From NCBI GenBank assembly GCA_023667695.1, contig JAMOZY010000022.1, positions 1-47,900 of the forward strand: DNA of 47,900 nucleotides. Direction: 5' to 3'. Positions within the stretch are counted from its first letter, which is position 1, and each line of letters begins with the position of its first letter. The translations under genes and the position numbers were made by a program. The notes under the pieces are model-generated. The model was not told the origin of the DNA and ran no database searches. It saw only the letters and a list, made by a program, of their open reading frames with translations. This DNA is from Clostridium sp. (lineage in GTDB: Bacteria > Bacillota > Clostridia > Lachnospirales > Lachnospiraceae). Of the stretch, positions 16,586-25,079 are shown piece after piece.

Positions 16586-17554
16586 TCAGGACATCTGCAT
16601 AGCCTCCATGGCCTCGACTGCTGATAACTGATATCGTAGCATAACTTTATCCTGAATCAAGGGTTCTTCCACTCCAAGCTCACGCAGAGTAAGAATTAAT
16701 TTTTGAATAGAATGCTTCTGCTCATCTGCCTTTCCTTTTTCCATTCCTTCTGCAATCATCTCTTCAAAAGCCTTACACATATCGATTCCTCCCTCGCCTT
16801 TTCCAACTGTATCAACGACATCATTTAATATATCTGTATTCGTCATAGCTGCAATGGCATTATAAATATCTTCATCTACATTTTTCAACTCACTTTGATT
16901 TGATTTAATGTATGCCTCCATCCCTTTTTTATCATGGGAATGCTGTAATATTCCAAATAAATATTTCAGGTCAGTTTCCATATTCTCCAGCATCTCTTTC
17001 TTCATATGCTTAACATCAAGTACAATCAATCTGTAGTCGTTCACCAGTTGTTTTACAAATTCCTGTTCCTTTGTTGGAAAATACTTAAAATCAATTAACT
17101 CATGAAGTCTGATGGGTGCATTCCACGGGTCATCACCATAATATACACACACTGTCATAACCGGAATAATCCGATCCTTTTCGGAAAATCCTGCGATGTA
17201 TTCTGCCCCCTTCAGGTCTTTCATTTTTCTATGTTTTCTTCGAATTGTATTTAATTGCCTGTCATAAGAATACGCATCATAAATAAAACTTCTTAATACC
17301 ATAGAAGAATGAATCTCCGACTGATTCTCAATACCAATAATGGCACATACCGCCTGTCTGCCATACGCTTTAATGCAATCTCTCCGTTTCTCATATGTTC
17401 CCTGGTTTTTCAAGCGTTGACCTGTAAATACCTTATCCATATCATAAAGGGCTTCTGGAATAATAAGCCTTCTCCCCACCGCCATATTGAAGCATTCCGC
17501 ATAGCGCTTATTTTCATTTATACACTTGTTAAACATCACATTACTGTCACCCAT
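16586..17554 (-). CDS. Rpn-type PD-(D/E)XK nuclease / YhgA-like transposase family
   Basis: A protein of 322 aa from this start. The nuclease core shows the acidic/Gln strand of AIIGIENQSEIHSSMVLR, then YDAYSYDRQ and a long RLHELIDFKYFPTKE region. The C-terminal part is a helical tail (CKAFEEMIAEGMEKGKADEQ, then QDKVMLRYQLSAVEA). Family members in E. coli (RpnA) promote RecA-independent recombination. In gut Clostridia, large families of such genes occur outside clear mobile elements. AAGGGAG precedes the ATG at 17554; the upstream extension to 17623 is not supported. A promoter lies at 17740-17768. It seems intact, unlike the remnant at 28160. Confidence 0.8.
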   Translation of the reverse strand: MGDSNVMFNKCINENKRYAECFNMAVGRRLIIPEALYDMDKVFTGQRLKNQGTYEKRRDCIKAYGRQAVCAIIGIENQSEIHSSMVLRSFIYDAYSYDRQLNTIRRKHRKMKDLKGAEYIAGFSEKDRIIPVMTVCVYYGDDPWNAPIRLHELIDFKYFPTKEQEFVKQLVNDYRLIVLDVKHMKKEMLENMETDLKYLFGILQHSHDKKGMEAYIKSNQSELKNVDEDIYNAIAAMTNTDILNDVVDTVGKGEGGIDMCKAFEEMIAEGMEKGKADEQKHSIQKLILTLRELGVEEPLIQDKVMLRYQLSAVEAMEAMQMS

Positions 17555-17739
17555 TTTTCTCCCTTCCGGCTGAAAATAAGAAAAATGAATAACGATGATT
17601 CTCTTTCTGCATTCAAATCTCATATTTTCCCTGCGTTATTTAAGAACGTAAATTTCGCAAGGATTCAAAATAAGAATTAAATTTACAGAATTCTAAGAAG
17701 GCCGTTTCACCTGTGATTGAAGTTCACTTGCTTGCAATT

Positions 17740-17768
17740 ATTTTATTCCTTTTTGATACTCTCGTCAA
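17740..17768 (-). promoter_or_regulatory. SigA promoter for the Rpn-type gene
   Basis: TTGACG, a 17-bp spacer and TAAAAT on the minus strand, giving a 5' UTR of about 180 nt. The rest of the 17555-17912 gap is very A/T-rich and holds no gene I can support. Confidence 0.6.
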
Positions 17769-17912
17769 TATTTTTTATATAATTTTAATGTATTTTATTT
17801 ATAATTTATACAATAAAGATTTTATTATTATTTTATTTGTACTCATATAAACACTTCAACCTATATATACAGCCCCTTAACCTTCTTTAAAATACAGGAA
17901 ATATCCACATCT

Positions 17913-18572
17913 CTACGCTTCACCACACAAAACAGCATCCAGCGGTTTCTTTAGCTTACTGCAAAAAAATTTCACAACCATACCGGTCAGCAGGGCTGAA
18001 ATAATAGTCCCTTCCCTTGTTCCTACTATAGTAAAATCAAAAAATACAAGAGACAGGACAAGAGAAAGAATAACACATAGAACATCAAACCCAATTTTCA
18101 CATTTCCAAATTCCTTATTCATCTTATCTGAAACGGCTTTCACAAAGGCTTCCCCGGAATTCATAATTACATTTGCAATAACGGAAAGGGAAACGCCAAA
18201 GCCAAGAATGATAATTCCGATTACCACCATTGTGATTCGTATGATATAGGAATTCATAGGAATAAAGGACACCATCCACATTCCAAAATCGGTAAACCAG
18301 CCAAACAAAAAAGACAGGGGTATTTGTAAGAACTGTATGAGTTGAAACTCTTTGCGAAGTATGATAATCTGTCCAATAATTAAACAACAATTCCAAATAA
18401 TCAGCCATGTTCCCAAAGAAAAGAACGTAAATCGATAGCTCATAACATTTGCCACAGAAGAAATGGGTGATACGCCTAATTCTCCACGTTTCGTAAATGC
18501 AACACCCAATGCTGCAAAAAACAGGCTTATTACAAATAATAGATATCGTTTTGCAATTTCCCTTTTGTTCAT
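17913..18572 (-). CDS. YczE/YyaS/YitT-like integral membrane protein
   Basis: A protein of 219 aa from this start with six hydrophobic segments. The early sequence FAALGVAFTKRGELGVSPIS and the later GFGVSLSVIANVIMNSGEAF fit the YczE/DUF6198 family of five-to-six-helix proteins, related to YitT; their transport function is unknown. The frame extends to 18764, but the promoter at 18661-18689 lies within that extension, and AAGGAG with GGTGG precedes the ATG at 18572, so the shorter start is right. It is divergent from the aldolase gene and stands alone as a transcription unit. Confidence 0.85.
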   Translation of the reverse strand: MNKREIAKRYLLFVISLFFAALGVAFTKRGELGVSPISSVANVMSYRFTFFSLGTWLIIWNCCLIIGQIIILRKEFQLIQFLQIPLSFLFGWFTDFGMWMVSFIPMNSYIIRITMVVIGIIILGFGVSLSVIANVIMNSGEAFVKAVSDKMNKEFGNVKIGFDVLCVILSLVLSLVFFDFTIVGTREGTIISALLTGMVVKFFCSKLKKPLDAVLCGEA

Positions 18573-18660
18573 TTCCACCAGCTCCTTTTCACATATACTT
18601 TGTCCATTCTTATCTTCTTTCTTTATCATTCGATTGCGAACAAAGAAATTGCTAACTAAA

Positions 18661-18689
18661 AATGTATGGCATGAAAGAAGTCTTGTCAA
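18661..18689 (-). promoter_or_regulatory. SigA promoter for the YczE-like gene
   Basis: A perfect TTGACA, a 17-bp spacer and TACATT on the minus strand, about 89 bases before the chosen start. Its position settles the start-codon choice for the downstream gene. Confidence 0.65.
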
Positions 18690-18757
18690 CAAGTAACAGA
18701 GATTTTCTTCCCCAAATAGCTCAATGCTGCTTTGTTGGAAGTCGGAAAAGATACGAT

Positions 18758-18786
18758 TTGACAAAATTCCATTCCGGTGCTAGAAT
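18758..18786 (+). promoter_or_regulatory. SigA promoter for the aldolase gene
   Basis: A perfect TTGACA, a 17-bp spacer and TAGAAT on the plus strand, 78 bases before the start at 18865. It is divergent from the YczE-like promoter 68 bp away. Confidence 0.75.
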
Positions 18787-18864
18787 ACGTTATGTCGCTT
18801 AATTGCTTTAGTGTGTTAAAGCATCGAAGTACAAATATACAGAAATAGATATAGGAGCAGTCAC

Positions 18865-19863
18865 ATGGAACTCAAAAAGAACAAAACAGAACAAAGAAAA
18901 GGAAACCTAATGAGCGTTCGGGATGATATCAAAGTGCTTGATGCTACCATTCGGGACGGCGGACTTTGCAACAACTTCATGTTTACGGATGAATTTGTGC
19001 AGGAGCTTTATAAAACCAACATTAAAAGCGGTGTAGATTATATGGAATTCGGCTATAAAGCCAGCCGGAATCTTTTTAAGGAAGAGGATTTTGGAAAATG
19101 GAAATTCTGTAAGGAGGAAGATATCCGCGCCATCGTAGGGGATAATATCTCTGATATGAAAATCGCGGTTATGGCAGATGTAGGAAGATGTGATTTTAAA
19201 ACCGATTTTCTGCCGAAAAGCGAAAGTGTGATTGATATGGTCCGGGTTGCCTGTTACATTCACCAGATTCCGGCAGCAATCGAGATGATTGAATACTTCC
19301 ATGAGCTGGGCTATGAGACTACCTGTAATATTATGGCAATTTCTCAGGCGAATCTGAATCAGGTAGAGGAGGCACTGGAAATGATTTCCGCATCCAGTGT
19401 AGATGTTATTTATCTGGTGGACAGCTACGGCTCTCTCTATCCGGAAAATGCTGCCGCATTAGCCAACACCTATCTGACCGCAGCAGAAAAGACCGGAAAA
19501 AAGGTAGGCTTCCATGCACATAATAATCAGAATCTTGCCTTTGCCAATACCATTGAAACCTTGTCCTATGGTGTCTCTTATTTAGACGCTACTGCACAGG
19601 GCATGGGCCGGGGTGCCGGTAACTGTGCCATGGAGCTTCTGCTTGGATTCCTGAAAAATCCAAAGTACAGTCTCTACAGCTTATTGACCTTTATTGAAAA
19701 ATACATGATTCCGTTAAAGCAGTCCGGTGTGGTATGGGGGTATGACCTCCAATATATGTTTACCGGTCAGTTAAACCGCCATCCAAGAGAGGCTATGTCC
19801 TTTACGGCAGAGAACCGCAGTGATTATTGTGAATTCTATAAATCATTGCTGGAAAACTTCTAA
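18865..19863 (+). CDS. HOA-type (DRE-TIM metallolyase) aldolase
   Basis: A 332-aa protein of the HMG-CoA lyase-like / 4-hydroxy-2-oxovalerate aldolase superfamily. VLDATIRDGG (residues 25-34) is the DRE-type metal-binding and catalytic loop, and GFHAHNNQNLAF supplies the two metal-ligand histidines. LVDSYGSLYPE is the usual strand with an acidic residue. Family members cleave or form C-C bonds next to a 2-oxo acid. There is no neighbouring acetaldehyde dehydrogenase, so the MhpE pathway is not supported, and the substrate is unknown. TAGGAG lies seven bases before the first ATG. An ATG at codon 16 (MSVRDD) is the alternative start. Confidence 0.85.
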   Translation: MELKKNKTEQRKGNLMSVRDDIKVLDATIRDGGLCNNFMFTDEFVQELYKTNIKSGVDYMEFGYKASRNLFKEEDFGKWKFCKEEDIRAIVGDNISDMKIAVMADVGRCDFKTDFLPKSESVIDMVRVACYIHQIPAAIEMIEYFHELGYETTCNIMAISQANLNQVEEALEMISASSVDVIYLVDSYGSLYPENAAALANTYLTAAEKTGKKVGFHAHNNQNLAFANTIETLSYGVSYLDATAQGMGRGAGNCAMELLLGFLKNPKYSLYSLLTFIEKYMIPLKQSGVVWGYDLQYMFTGQLNRHPREAMSFTAENRSDYCEFYKSLLENF

Positions 19864-19885
19864 ATCTCATAATGCTGGAATTCAT

Positions 19886-19915
19886 AAATCCCCCACAGTC
19901 CGCTGCGGGGGATTT
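19886..19915. terminator. Strong hairpin between convergent genes
   Basis: AAATCCCCC-A-CAG pairs with CTG-C-GGGGGATTT around a TCCG loop: 12 pairs with one mismatch. It lies between the convergent aldolase and brnA genes. It has A/T-flanking arms on both sides and may terminate from both directions, though the U-tract is short. Confidence 0.65.
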
Positions 19916-19941
19916 GTAAATTGTATAAAAGCCATATATTC

Positions 19942-20151
19942 CTAATTCCAATTGAGCTGTAATTGTTTCTGTTGTGCTGCACAATCTGATAGATACAAAT
20001 TAATCAATGTCTGATACGGAATTCCGGAATCTTCTGCCAAATTCTTAAAATAATCAATTGTATCAATATCAATATTAATTGTTATCTGTTTCTTTAGCTT
20101 TTTTGCATAAGGATTTTTGCAAGCATTACTAAAATCATACTCTTCTTTCAT
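19942..20151 (-). CDS. brnA: BrnA-type antitoxin
   Basis: A 69-aa ribbon-helix-helix protein. The RHH strand KKQITINIDIDTIDYFKNLA and the helix SGIPYQTLINLYLSDCA match BrnA/CopG-like antitoxins. It is encoded directly downstream of the BrnT toxin, the toxin-first order typical of BrnTA. GGAGGTG lies four to five bases before the ATG, in contrast to the toxin gene, which has no ribosome site; this would favour antitoxin excess. BrnA normally binds BrnT and represses the shared promoter. Confidence 0.88.
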   Translation of the reverse strand: MKEEYDFSNACKNPYAKKLKKQITINIDIDTIDYFKNLAEDSGIPYQTLINLYLSDCAAQQKQLQLNWN

Positions 20152-20166
20152 TACCGCACCTCCCCA

Positions 20167-20451
20167 TTATTCATAATATTGCCTTGCCTCAGTCGCAGTT
20201 GCCTTTCTTGCAGAAATAATTCGTATAGTAGTATCTGACTCCCTATAACAGTGACATACCACAAGCAAATTAGCTCTTCTGCTTAACCCCAAGATAATAA
20301 ATCTGTCTTCCTCCTCTGAATGTTCCGGGTCATTAATAACAAGAGCATCTACATCATAAAATACTGTCTGAGCCTCCTGAAACGAAACCTTATGTTTCTT
20401 CTGGTTTGCAAGATTTTTGTTTTCATCCCATTCAAATTTTATTTCTATCAT
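20167..20451 (-). CDS. brnT: BrnT-type ribonuclease toxin
   Basis: A 94-aa DUF497/BrnT protein with a RelE-like fold. The family start FEWDENKNLANQKKHKVSF, the DPEHSEEEDRFIILG strand with the conserved ER/DR, and the end RIISARKATATEARQYYE are all present. BrnT inhibits translation by cleaving RNA and is neutralised by BrnA. No ribosome site precedes the ATG. The -10 box at 20458-20463 places the predicted transcription start at or within a base or two of the ATG, so translation may be leaderless. It is followed by brnA after 15 bp. Confidence 0.9.
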   Translation of the reverse strand: MIEIKFEWDENKNLANQKKHKVSFQEAQTVFYDVDALVINDPEHSEEEDRFIILGLSRRANLLVVCHCYRESDTTIRIISARKATATEARQYYE

Positions 20452-20457
20452 AATTAT

Positions 20458-20487
20458 ATTATAATTATATTATATTGCTTGTGTCAA
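20458..20487 (-). promoter_or_regulatory. brnTA promoter in A/T palindromic region
   Basis: TTGACA (20482-20487), an 18-bp spacer and TATAAT (20458-20463) on the minus strand. The spacer and -10 lie in repeated ATAATTATA-type palindromes that could be the BrnA operator. The last base of the -10 box is seven bases from the A of the brnT ATG. Confidence 0.75.
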
Positions 20488-20510
20488 TTAAAATCATAAG
20501 AAATGCTTAC

Positions 20511-21107
20511 TTAATTTGCAAAAGGGGATAATTCCAACCGGATAAAATACCCTCTGTCATGGTCGCATACCGGGCATTTCTCCGGCACCTCTTCTCCCTC
20601 ATAGATATGACCGCAATTCAGACAAATCCATCCTGTTTTTACATCCGATACATGAAGTTTATTCTGCTCTAGCCACTCTGCGAATTTTCCAAACCGGTCT
20701 CCATGGTATTTCTCAATCTTCGCTATCATATGGAAGGAACCTGCTACCTTCTGGAAGCCCTCCTCTCTCGCTTTCTCTTCAAATCGCTGATATACATCAT
20801 CATGCTCTTCATATTCATTATGCTGTGCCATACGGAGCAGCTTTGCCAAATCATTGGTTATATCCACCGGATACCCGCCATCTACGTGAATGGTCTCGCC
20901 GCCTAATTCTTTTAAATGATTATAAAAGATTTCTGCATGTTCCCGCTCCTGGTCCGCAGTATAGATAAACATCTGCGCAATTGCCTGCTGCTTCTGCTTT
21001 CTTGCCTCTTCCGCCCCAATGGTATACCGCATTCTTGCCTGACTCTCTCCTGCAAAGGCACGCATCAGGTTATCCTTCGTTTCACTGTTCTTGAATTCTA
21101 CTGCCAT
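20511..21107 (-). CDS. rbr: Rubrerythrin
   Basis: A 198-aa non-haem iron peroxidase that reduces hydrogen peroxide in anaerobes. The N-terminal four-helix diiron domain carries E21 in GESQARMRY, the first ExxH (E54-H57 in QEREHAEIF) and a second pair in KIEKYHGDRF. The C-terminal rubredoxin domain (from about residue 158) has two pairs of Cys, CLNC and CPVC, for one FeS4 centre. Order and length are those of classical rubrerythrin. AAGGGAG precedes the ATG by nine bases. A free rubredoxin is encoded 3.6 kb upstream on the same strand and could be its electron donor, though it belongs to another transcript. Confidence 0.96.
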   Translation of the reverse strand: MAVEFKNSETKDNLMRAFAGESQARMRYTIGAEEARKQKQQAIAQMFIYTADQEREHAEIFYNHLKELGGETIHVDGGYPVDITNDLAKLLRMAQHNEYEEHDDVYQRFEEKAREEGFQKVAGSFHMIAKIEKYHGDRFGKFAEWLEQNKLHVSDVKTGWICLNCGHIYEGEEVPEKCPVCDHDRGYFIRLELSPFAN

Positions 21108-21230
21108 AATGATTAACTCCCTTCTTTTTATTATTTATTCTTTGTTATTTATTCTATATCTGTGAAAGCCGCTTCTCCAAGCCCCCTGTTCTATTTCTTA
21201 GAAAGAAGACAATAATGTTTGATTCCTTTC

Positions 21231-23420
21231 CTACAAAAGGGAATGCTCAGATTTTGCTTTCAGACACGCAAACCTCCGGTCTACTTCCATCTGTAGTTCT
21301 TCTACGATATCGCTGTATTCCTCTTTTTTCAGGTGCTTTGTCCGTCCCATCATGGCAAGCCAGTCCAGAATCGGTATTTTCTTTCCTGCCTTCTCCGGGT
21401 CATAGCTTAATCGGGTCTTCCCCTCCTCTACCTCATACAGAGGAAAGAAGCAGGAATCCACTGCGGCACTGATTACGCTTCGCTCGGTGGCCGGTTTGTC
21501 ATTCCAGTTTAACGGACATGCCGATAATGCCTTGAGATAAGCCACACCACAGGTCCTGGCATACTCTGCTGCCGTTGCTGCTTTTTTCATAAAATCAGCC
21601 GGATTGGATTCCGCTGCCGTTGCCACATATGGAATATTTGCCGCCGCCATAATCTGTGGCATATCCTTATGGAAAAATGTCTTTCCGTACTGCCGTTTTC
21701 CAACATGGGAAGTAGAGCTTCTGGCTCCCTTGGGTGTGGAATAGGATAATTGGTATCCCGTGTTCATATAACCGCCGTTATCATATTCAAACAGCAGAAG
21801 GCGATGCCCCCGAAGGGCAGTTCCCAATGCAGAACCCATACCGATATCCATACCACCGTCACCACTCACCATAATAAAAACAATGTCACCCTTCGGTATT
21901 TCTCCCTGTCGCTGTTTCCGATAACAAACTTCTGCCAGCCCGCTTAAGGTCGCCGCACCATTCTGAAACAGATTGTGCAGATATGGTACTTTAAAGCTGG
22001 TCCGGGGATAAGGTGTTGTTACAATCATACCGCATCCGGTCTGGAACAAAAGCACTACCGGATTCTGAATTGCCCGCAAAAGCAGATTCAGATTTACCGG
22101 AATCCCACAGCCCGGACAGGCGCCATGTCCCGGTGCCAGCCGTTTTGGCATGGCAGTGGTCGCATTTAGCGTTAAATCCTGGGGAACCAGTCTGGTTTTC
22201 TCTCTGGTCAGAGGGGCAAAGAATGGCTCCTGCATGTTCTCTTCTTTGCTTCCCTTCGTAATTCCATAATAAGAGAAATCCAAAGTCGCATCTGCCTCTG
22301 CCCGCTCCAGCATGGAAATAGCATCCTCTACATAGAAATCTTTACCACCTAAGCCGTATATTATGCTTTTTATCCTTGCAGTTCCTCCGTATTTTTGCAT
22401 CGCCGCCCGAATTTCAAGGGAAAGATTCCCGCCTCCGGCTCCATAGCTGTCCTGTCGGTCTGCGACTAAGATATTCCTTGCATGATGGCAGTTCTCATAT
22501 ACTTTTTCTCCAGGAAAAGGGCGCAGCATATGCAGCGTCAGAAGTCCGACCTTTTTTCCTTCCTTCCGCATCCGGTCCACTGCCTCCTGTGCGGTATCAA
22601 AGGAAGAACCAAGAAGAATCAGAATCGTATCGGCATCCTCATGACGGTAGCCTTCCCACTCCCGATATTTCCTTCCAGACCATTTTTCATATTCCTGAAA
22701 CAGCTCCGGCAGCTTTCTCCGGGCTTCCTCCATCGCCATATGCATCTGATAGCGGTTATTAATCAAATCCGGTTCATTCATATAAGAGCCGACGGTAATC
22801 GGATGTTCAAAATCAAAGAAGGGATACGGCTCCTGCTTTGCTCCGATAAAATTCTGCACCGCTTCTTCTTTGGCAAATCGATAGCATCTCCGTTTCTGAT
22901 GACTGGTAAAGAACCCGTCAAACGCCACAACCGCAGGCAGACGAACCTTCTCCGCAAGTCGAAGGGCAAGGATGTTAAAATCATAGACCTCCTGTGCCGT
23001 ATGCGCAAAGAAAATCAGCCAGCCGGTATTCAGCATATACATGATATCGCTATGGTCGCCCTTTATGGAAAGCGGACCGGATACCGTTCGGCATGCCACA
23101 TTCATTACCATGGGATACCGGGTGCCGGATTGTACCGGAAGCTGCTCTAAAGCATAAAGCAGTCCATTGGCACTGGTCGCATTAAACACTCTGCCTCCGC
23201 CTACGGAAGCACCGTAACAGATTCCTGCTGCGCTATGCTCGCCTTCAGCAGCTATCATAATCATATCTGTATTACCCTCCGCCCGCATCAAATCCAGATT
23301 CTCTGCAATCTGGGTAGAGGGGGTAATCGGATAATATCCCATCAAATCATAGCCAATCTGCCGGACTGCAATCGCCGCCATCTCATTTCCACTTGCATAT
23401 TCCATTACCTGTTCTTCCAT
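21231..23420 (-). CDS. 2-oxoacid:ferredoxin oxidoreductase, fused alpha-beta subunits
   Basis: A 729-aa fusion. Residues 1 to about 390 are the alpha (PorA/VorB-like) part with the PITPST substrate loop (31-36) and GEHSAAG. From about 425 is the beta part, with HGACPGCGIP (C435, C438) and C463 among the [4Fe-4S] ligands, and the TPP/Mg motif SGDGGMDIGMG (519-529) ending at NTGYQLS. The enzyme decarboxylates a 2-oxo acid to acyl-CoA and reduces ferredoxin. The beta C-terminus resembles pyruvate-type PorB, but branched-chain or aryl 2-oxo acids cannot be excluded. It starts one base after the gamma-delta stop, with GGAGGAG nine bases before the ATG. Confidence 0.9.
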   Translation of the reverse strand: MEEQVMEYASGNEMAAIAVRQIGYDLMGYYPITPSTQIAENLDLMRAEGNTDMIMIAAEGEHSAAGICYGASVGGGRVFNATSANGLLYALEQLPVQSGTRYPMVMNVACRTVSGPLSIKGDHSDIMYMLNTGWLIFFAHTAQEVYDFNILALRLAEKVRLPAVVAFDGFFTSHQKRRCYRFAKEEAVQNFIGAKQEPYPFFDFEHPITVGSYMNEPDLINNRYQMHMAMEEARRKLPELFQEYEKWSGRKYREWEGYRHEDADTILILLGSSFDTAQEAVDRMRKEGKKVGLLTLHMLRPFPGEKVYENCHHARNILVADRQDSYGAGGGNLSLEIRAAMQKYGGTARIKSIIYGLGGKDFYVEDAISMLERAEADATLDFSYYGITKGSKEENMQEPFFAPLTREKTRLVPQDLTLNATTAMPKRLAPGHGACPGCGIPVNLNLLLRAIQNPVVLLFQTGCGMIVTTPYPRTSFKVPYLHNLFQNGAATLSGLAEVCYRKQRQGEIPKGDIVFIMVSGDGGMDIGMGSALGTALRGHRLLLFEYDNGGYMNTGYQLSYSTPKGARSSTSHVGKRQYGKTFFHKDMPQIMAAANIPYVATAAESNPADFMKKAATAAEYARTCGVAYLKALSACPLNWNDKPATERSVISAAVDSCFFPLYEVEEGKTRLSYDPEKAGKKIPILDWLAMMGRTKHLKKEEYSDIVEELQMEVDRRFACLKAKSEHSLL

Positions 23421-23421
23421 A

Positions 23422-24612
23422 TCAGACTTCTCCTCCCTCCATTCGCTTTTCTGTTAAATAGGACTCCGAAGTAATATATCCATCCGGTCCTGCTTTCTCA
23501 TAGTAATCCGGTGGCCGTAGCAGCTCCTGATTGGGAACAAACCACTCCTTCTGCGGATGCTCCGCTTCCAGAGCCTTCACCAGTGCCTGGGTAGGACAGA
23601 CCTCTACACAGCGGAGACATCCCTTGCAATGATAATAATCCAGTCCACGATTGACCATCATCTCTCTTCCCTTATATTCACCCTTTTGGAACTGGAACAC
23701 CATATCCGGACAGGTAGAATCACAAAGACCACAATTGATGCATCGGTCCTGAATGAATACCGGAATATATCCCTGCCGGGATGGTGATAAATCTGCAATC
23801 ACACTACTTCCGTACAGCGGATTGATGCCTCCAATGGGAGCGGTTTCATATCCCCACACATGCTGGGACTGTTCCTCTTGCTTCTGTCCAAGAGCTTCTG
23901 GTATATTTCCACCAGACTTTGCGTTTTCTAAATCACCACTCTCCTGTGGGAATGCCTGATTTTTTTCTTCATGGTTTTTCTCCGCTTGATTCTTTCTCTC
24001 TTGATTGTTCTCTTTCTGCTTTACTTCTTCATAGCCTCTGCGGATTCCCTCCAGATTCCCAGCAAGGGCATCGGGATACTTTCTCCCTAATGCATGTTCA
24101 CAGATTTCATTCAATGCTTCCAGTGCTACAAAGCCCATTATCTTTGCCATGGCTCCCAGCATTACAACATTGATACGGGAATGGGTCTCCATGGCGATTC
24201 TCTGTGCCGGTACGAAGTAAAGTGTACCCGCAACGGACTGCTTTCTTTTTATCATCTCCTGTGCATCCATTTCTGTATTAATCACAATTTTTGTCTCTGC
24301 CATACAGCCATCCAGAATCGAAGCATCTGCCAGCAATGCTTCATGAAAGATTCCCAGCAAATGTGGCTGTGTAACCGGAGAATGCACCCGGATTTCCTTA
24401 TCCGCATCACAATATCGGATATAAGCCTTCACCGGCGTACCTGTTTTCTCGGAACCGTAACTGGAAAAGCTGACGCTATTCAAGCCCAGATATTGAAGTC
24501 CCAGCTCACCTAACATTTTTCCACACAGATTTGCACCAAGCCCGCCAATACTCTCTAATCGTATTTCATAATAACCACTTTGATTCCTGACCGGTAATAC
24601 TACAGTCTCCAT
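23422..24612 (-). CDS. 2-oxoacid:ferredoxin oxidoreductase, fused gamma-delta subunits
   Basis: A 396-aa fusion. Residues 1 to about 195 are the gamma (CoA-binding) part (IRLESIGGLGANLCGKMLGE, GSEKTGTPVKAY). A low-complexity Gln/Glu/Lys/Asn linker occupies about 198-252. From about 253 is the delta part, a bacterial 2x[4Fe-4S] ferredoxin with CINCGLCDSTCP (291-302) and CKGCLRCVEVCP (329-340). Together with the downstream alpha-beta protein this gives a complete four-subunit enzyme from two chains. The frame runs to a TTG at 24651, but GGAGG lies seven bases before the ATG at 24612. Rubredoxin is encoded 65 bp upstream on the same strand. Confidence 0.9.
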   Translation of the reverse strand: METVVLPVRNQSGYYEIRLESIGGLGANLCGKMLGELGLQYLGLNSVSFSSYGSEKTGTPVKAYIRYCDADKEIRVHSPVTQPHLLGIFHEALLADASILDGCMAETKIVINTEMDAQEMIKRKQSVAGTLYFVPAQRIAMETHSRINVVMLGAMAKIMGFVALEALNEICEHALGRKYPDALAGNLEGIRRGYEEVKQKENNQERKNQAEKNHEEKNQAFPQESGDLENAKSGGNIPEALGQKQEEQSQHVWGYETAPIGGINPLYGSSVIADLSPSRQGYIPVFIQDRCINCGLCDSTCPDMVFQFQKGEYKGREMMVNRGLDYYHCKGCLRCVEVCPTQALVKALEAEHPQKEWFVPNQELLRPPDYYEKAGPDGYITSESYLTEKRMEGGEV

Positions 24613-24677
24613 CCTTCTGCCTCCAACCATCTGCAATTCATTTATTTCCAACTCTTCTTATCCTACGAGTGTATCTG

Positions 24678-24833
24678 TTACTGCTCCTCGAACTGGTCTT
24701 TTCCCACAAAGCATACAGGACATACATAATCCTCTGGCACATCCTCCCACTTTGTTCCCGGCGGAATACCGCTTTCTGAATCTCCGGCTTCTTCATCATA
24801 TATAAATCCACATACCTTACAGATATACTGCAT
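24678..24833 (-). CDS. Rubredoxin
   Basis: A 51-aa gene too short for ordinary ORF cut-offs. It has both Cys pairs of a rubredoxin (CKVC at residues 5-8 and CPVC at 38-41), the aromatic [26 protein letters not shown], and the normal length. It carries one FeS4 centre and transfers single electrons. AGAGGT precedes the ATG. It heads the oxidoreductase operon, which suggests a link to electron flow from the 2-oxoacid oxidoreductase or to rubrerythrin-based peroxide reduction. A short hairpin (CAATAAG/CTTATTG, 24865-24887) lies in its leader. Confidence 0.93.
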   Translation of the reverse strand: MQYICKVCGFIYDEEAGDSESGIPPGTKWEDVPEDYVCPVCFVGKDQFEEQ

Positions 24834-24938
24834 ATTACCTCTTCATCTCCTTTCCTCCCACATCCAATAAGCAAGAAGGACTTATTGCTGGGTTAACTCA
24901 TTTTTTTAAGTGTGGACATATTTTCCGGATTTATGCAT

Positions 24939-24970
24939 AAAAAATAGGCTGACCGTTTTAGGTCAACCTA
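24939..24970 (-). terminator. Rho-independent terminator
   Basis: On the minus strand TAGG-TTGACC pairs with GGTCA-CCTA (nine pairs, one mismatch) and is followed by six T residues. It lies 110 bp beyond the stop of the gene ending at 25080 and insulates it from the rubredoxin operon. Confidence 0.75.
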
Positions 24971-25079
24971 ATAAACGCTGTTAACTATTACAATTGTTGT
25001 TTTTGCAGATTTTTATTTATTTCATTAGTCTATTTTTGTATACATTTCTTGATTTTCTATGTAACTCTACAAAGGGAAT

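Noticed and set aside
18573-18764. N-terminal extension of the YczE-like gene
   Set aside because: A promoter (TTGACA-17-TACATT) lies inside it, and the ribosome site favours 18572.
22482-23150. 222-aa plus-strand reading frame
   Set aside because: It is antisense to the oxidoreductase alpha domain and shows no family signature.
24638-24874. 78-aa minus-strand reading frame
   Set aside because: It is an out-of-frame shadow of the rubredoxin gene at 24678-24833, which has clear Cys pairs and the right length.
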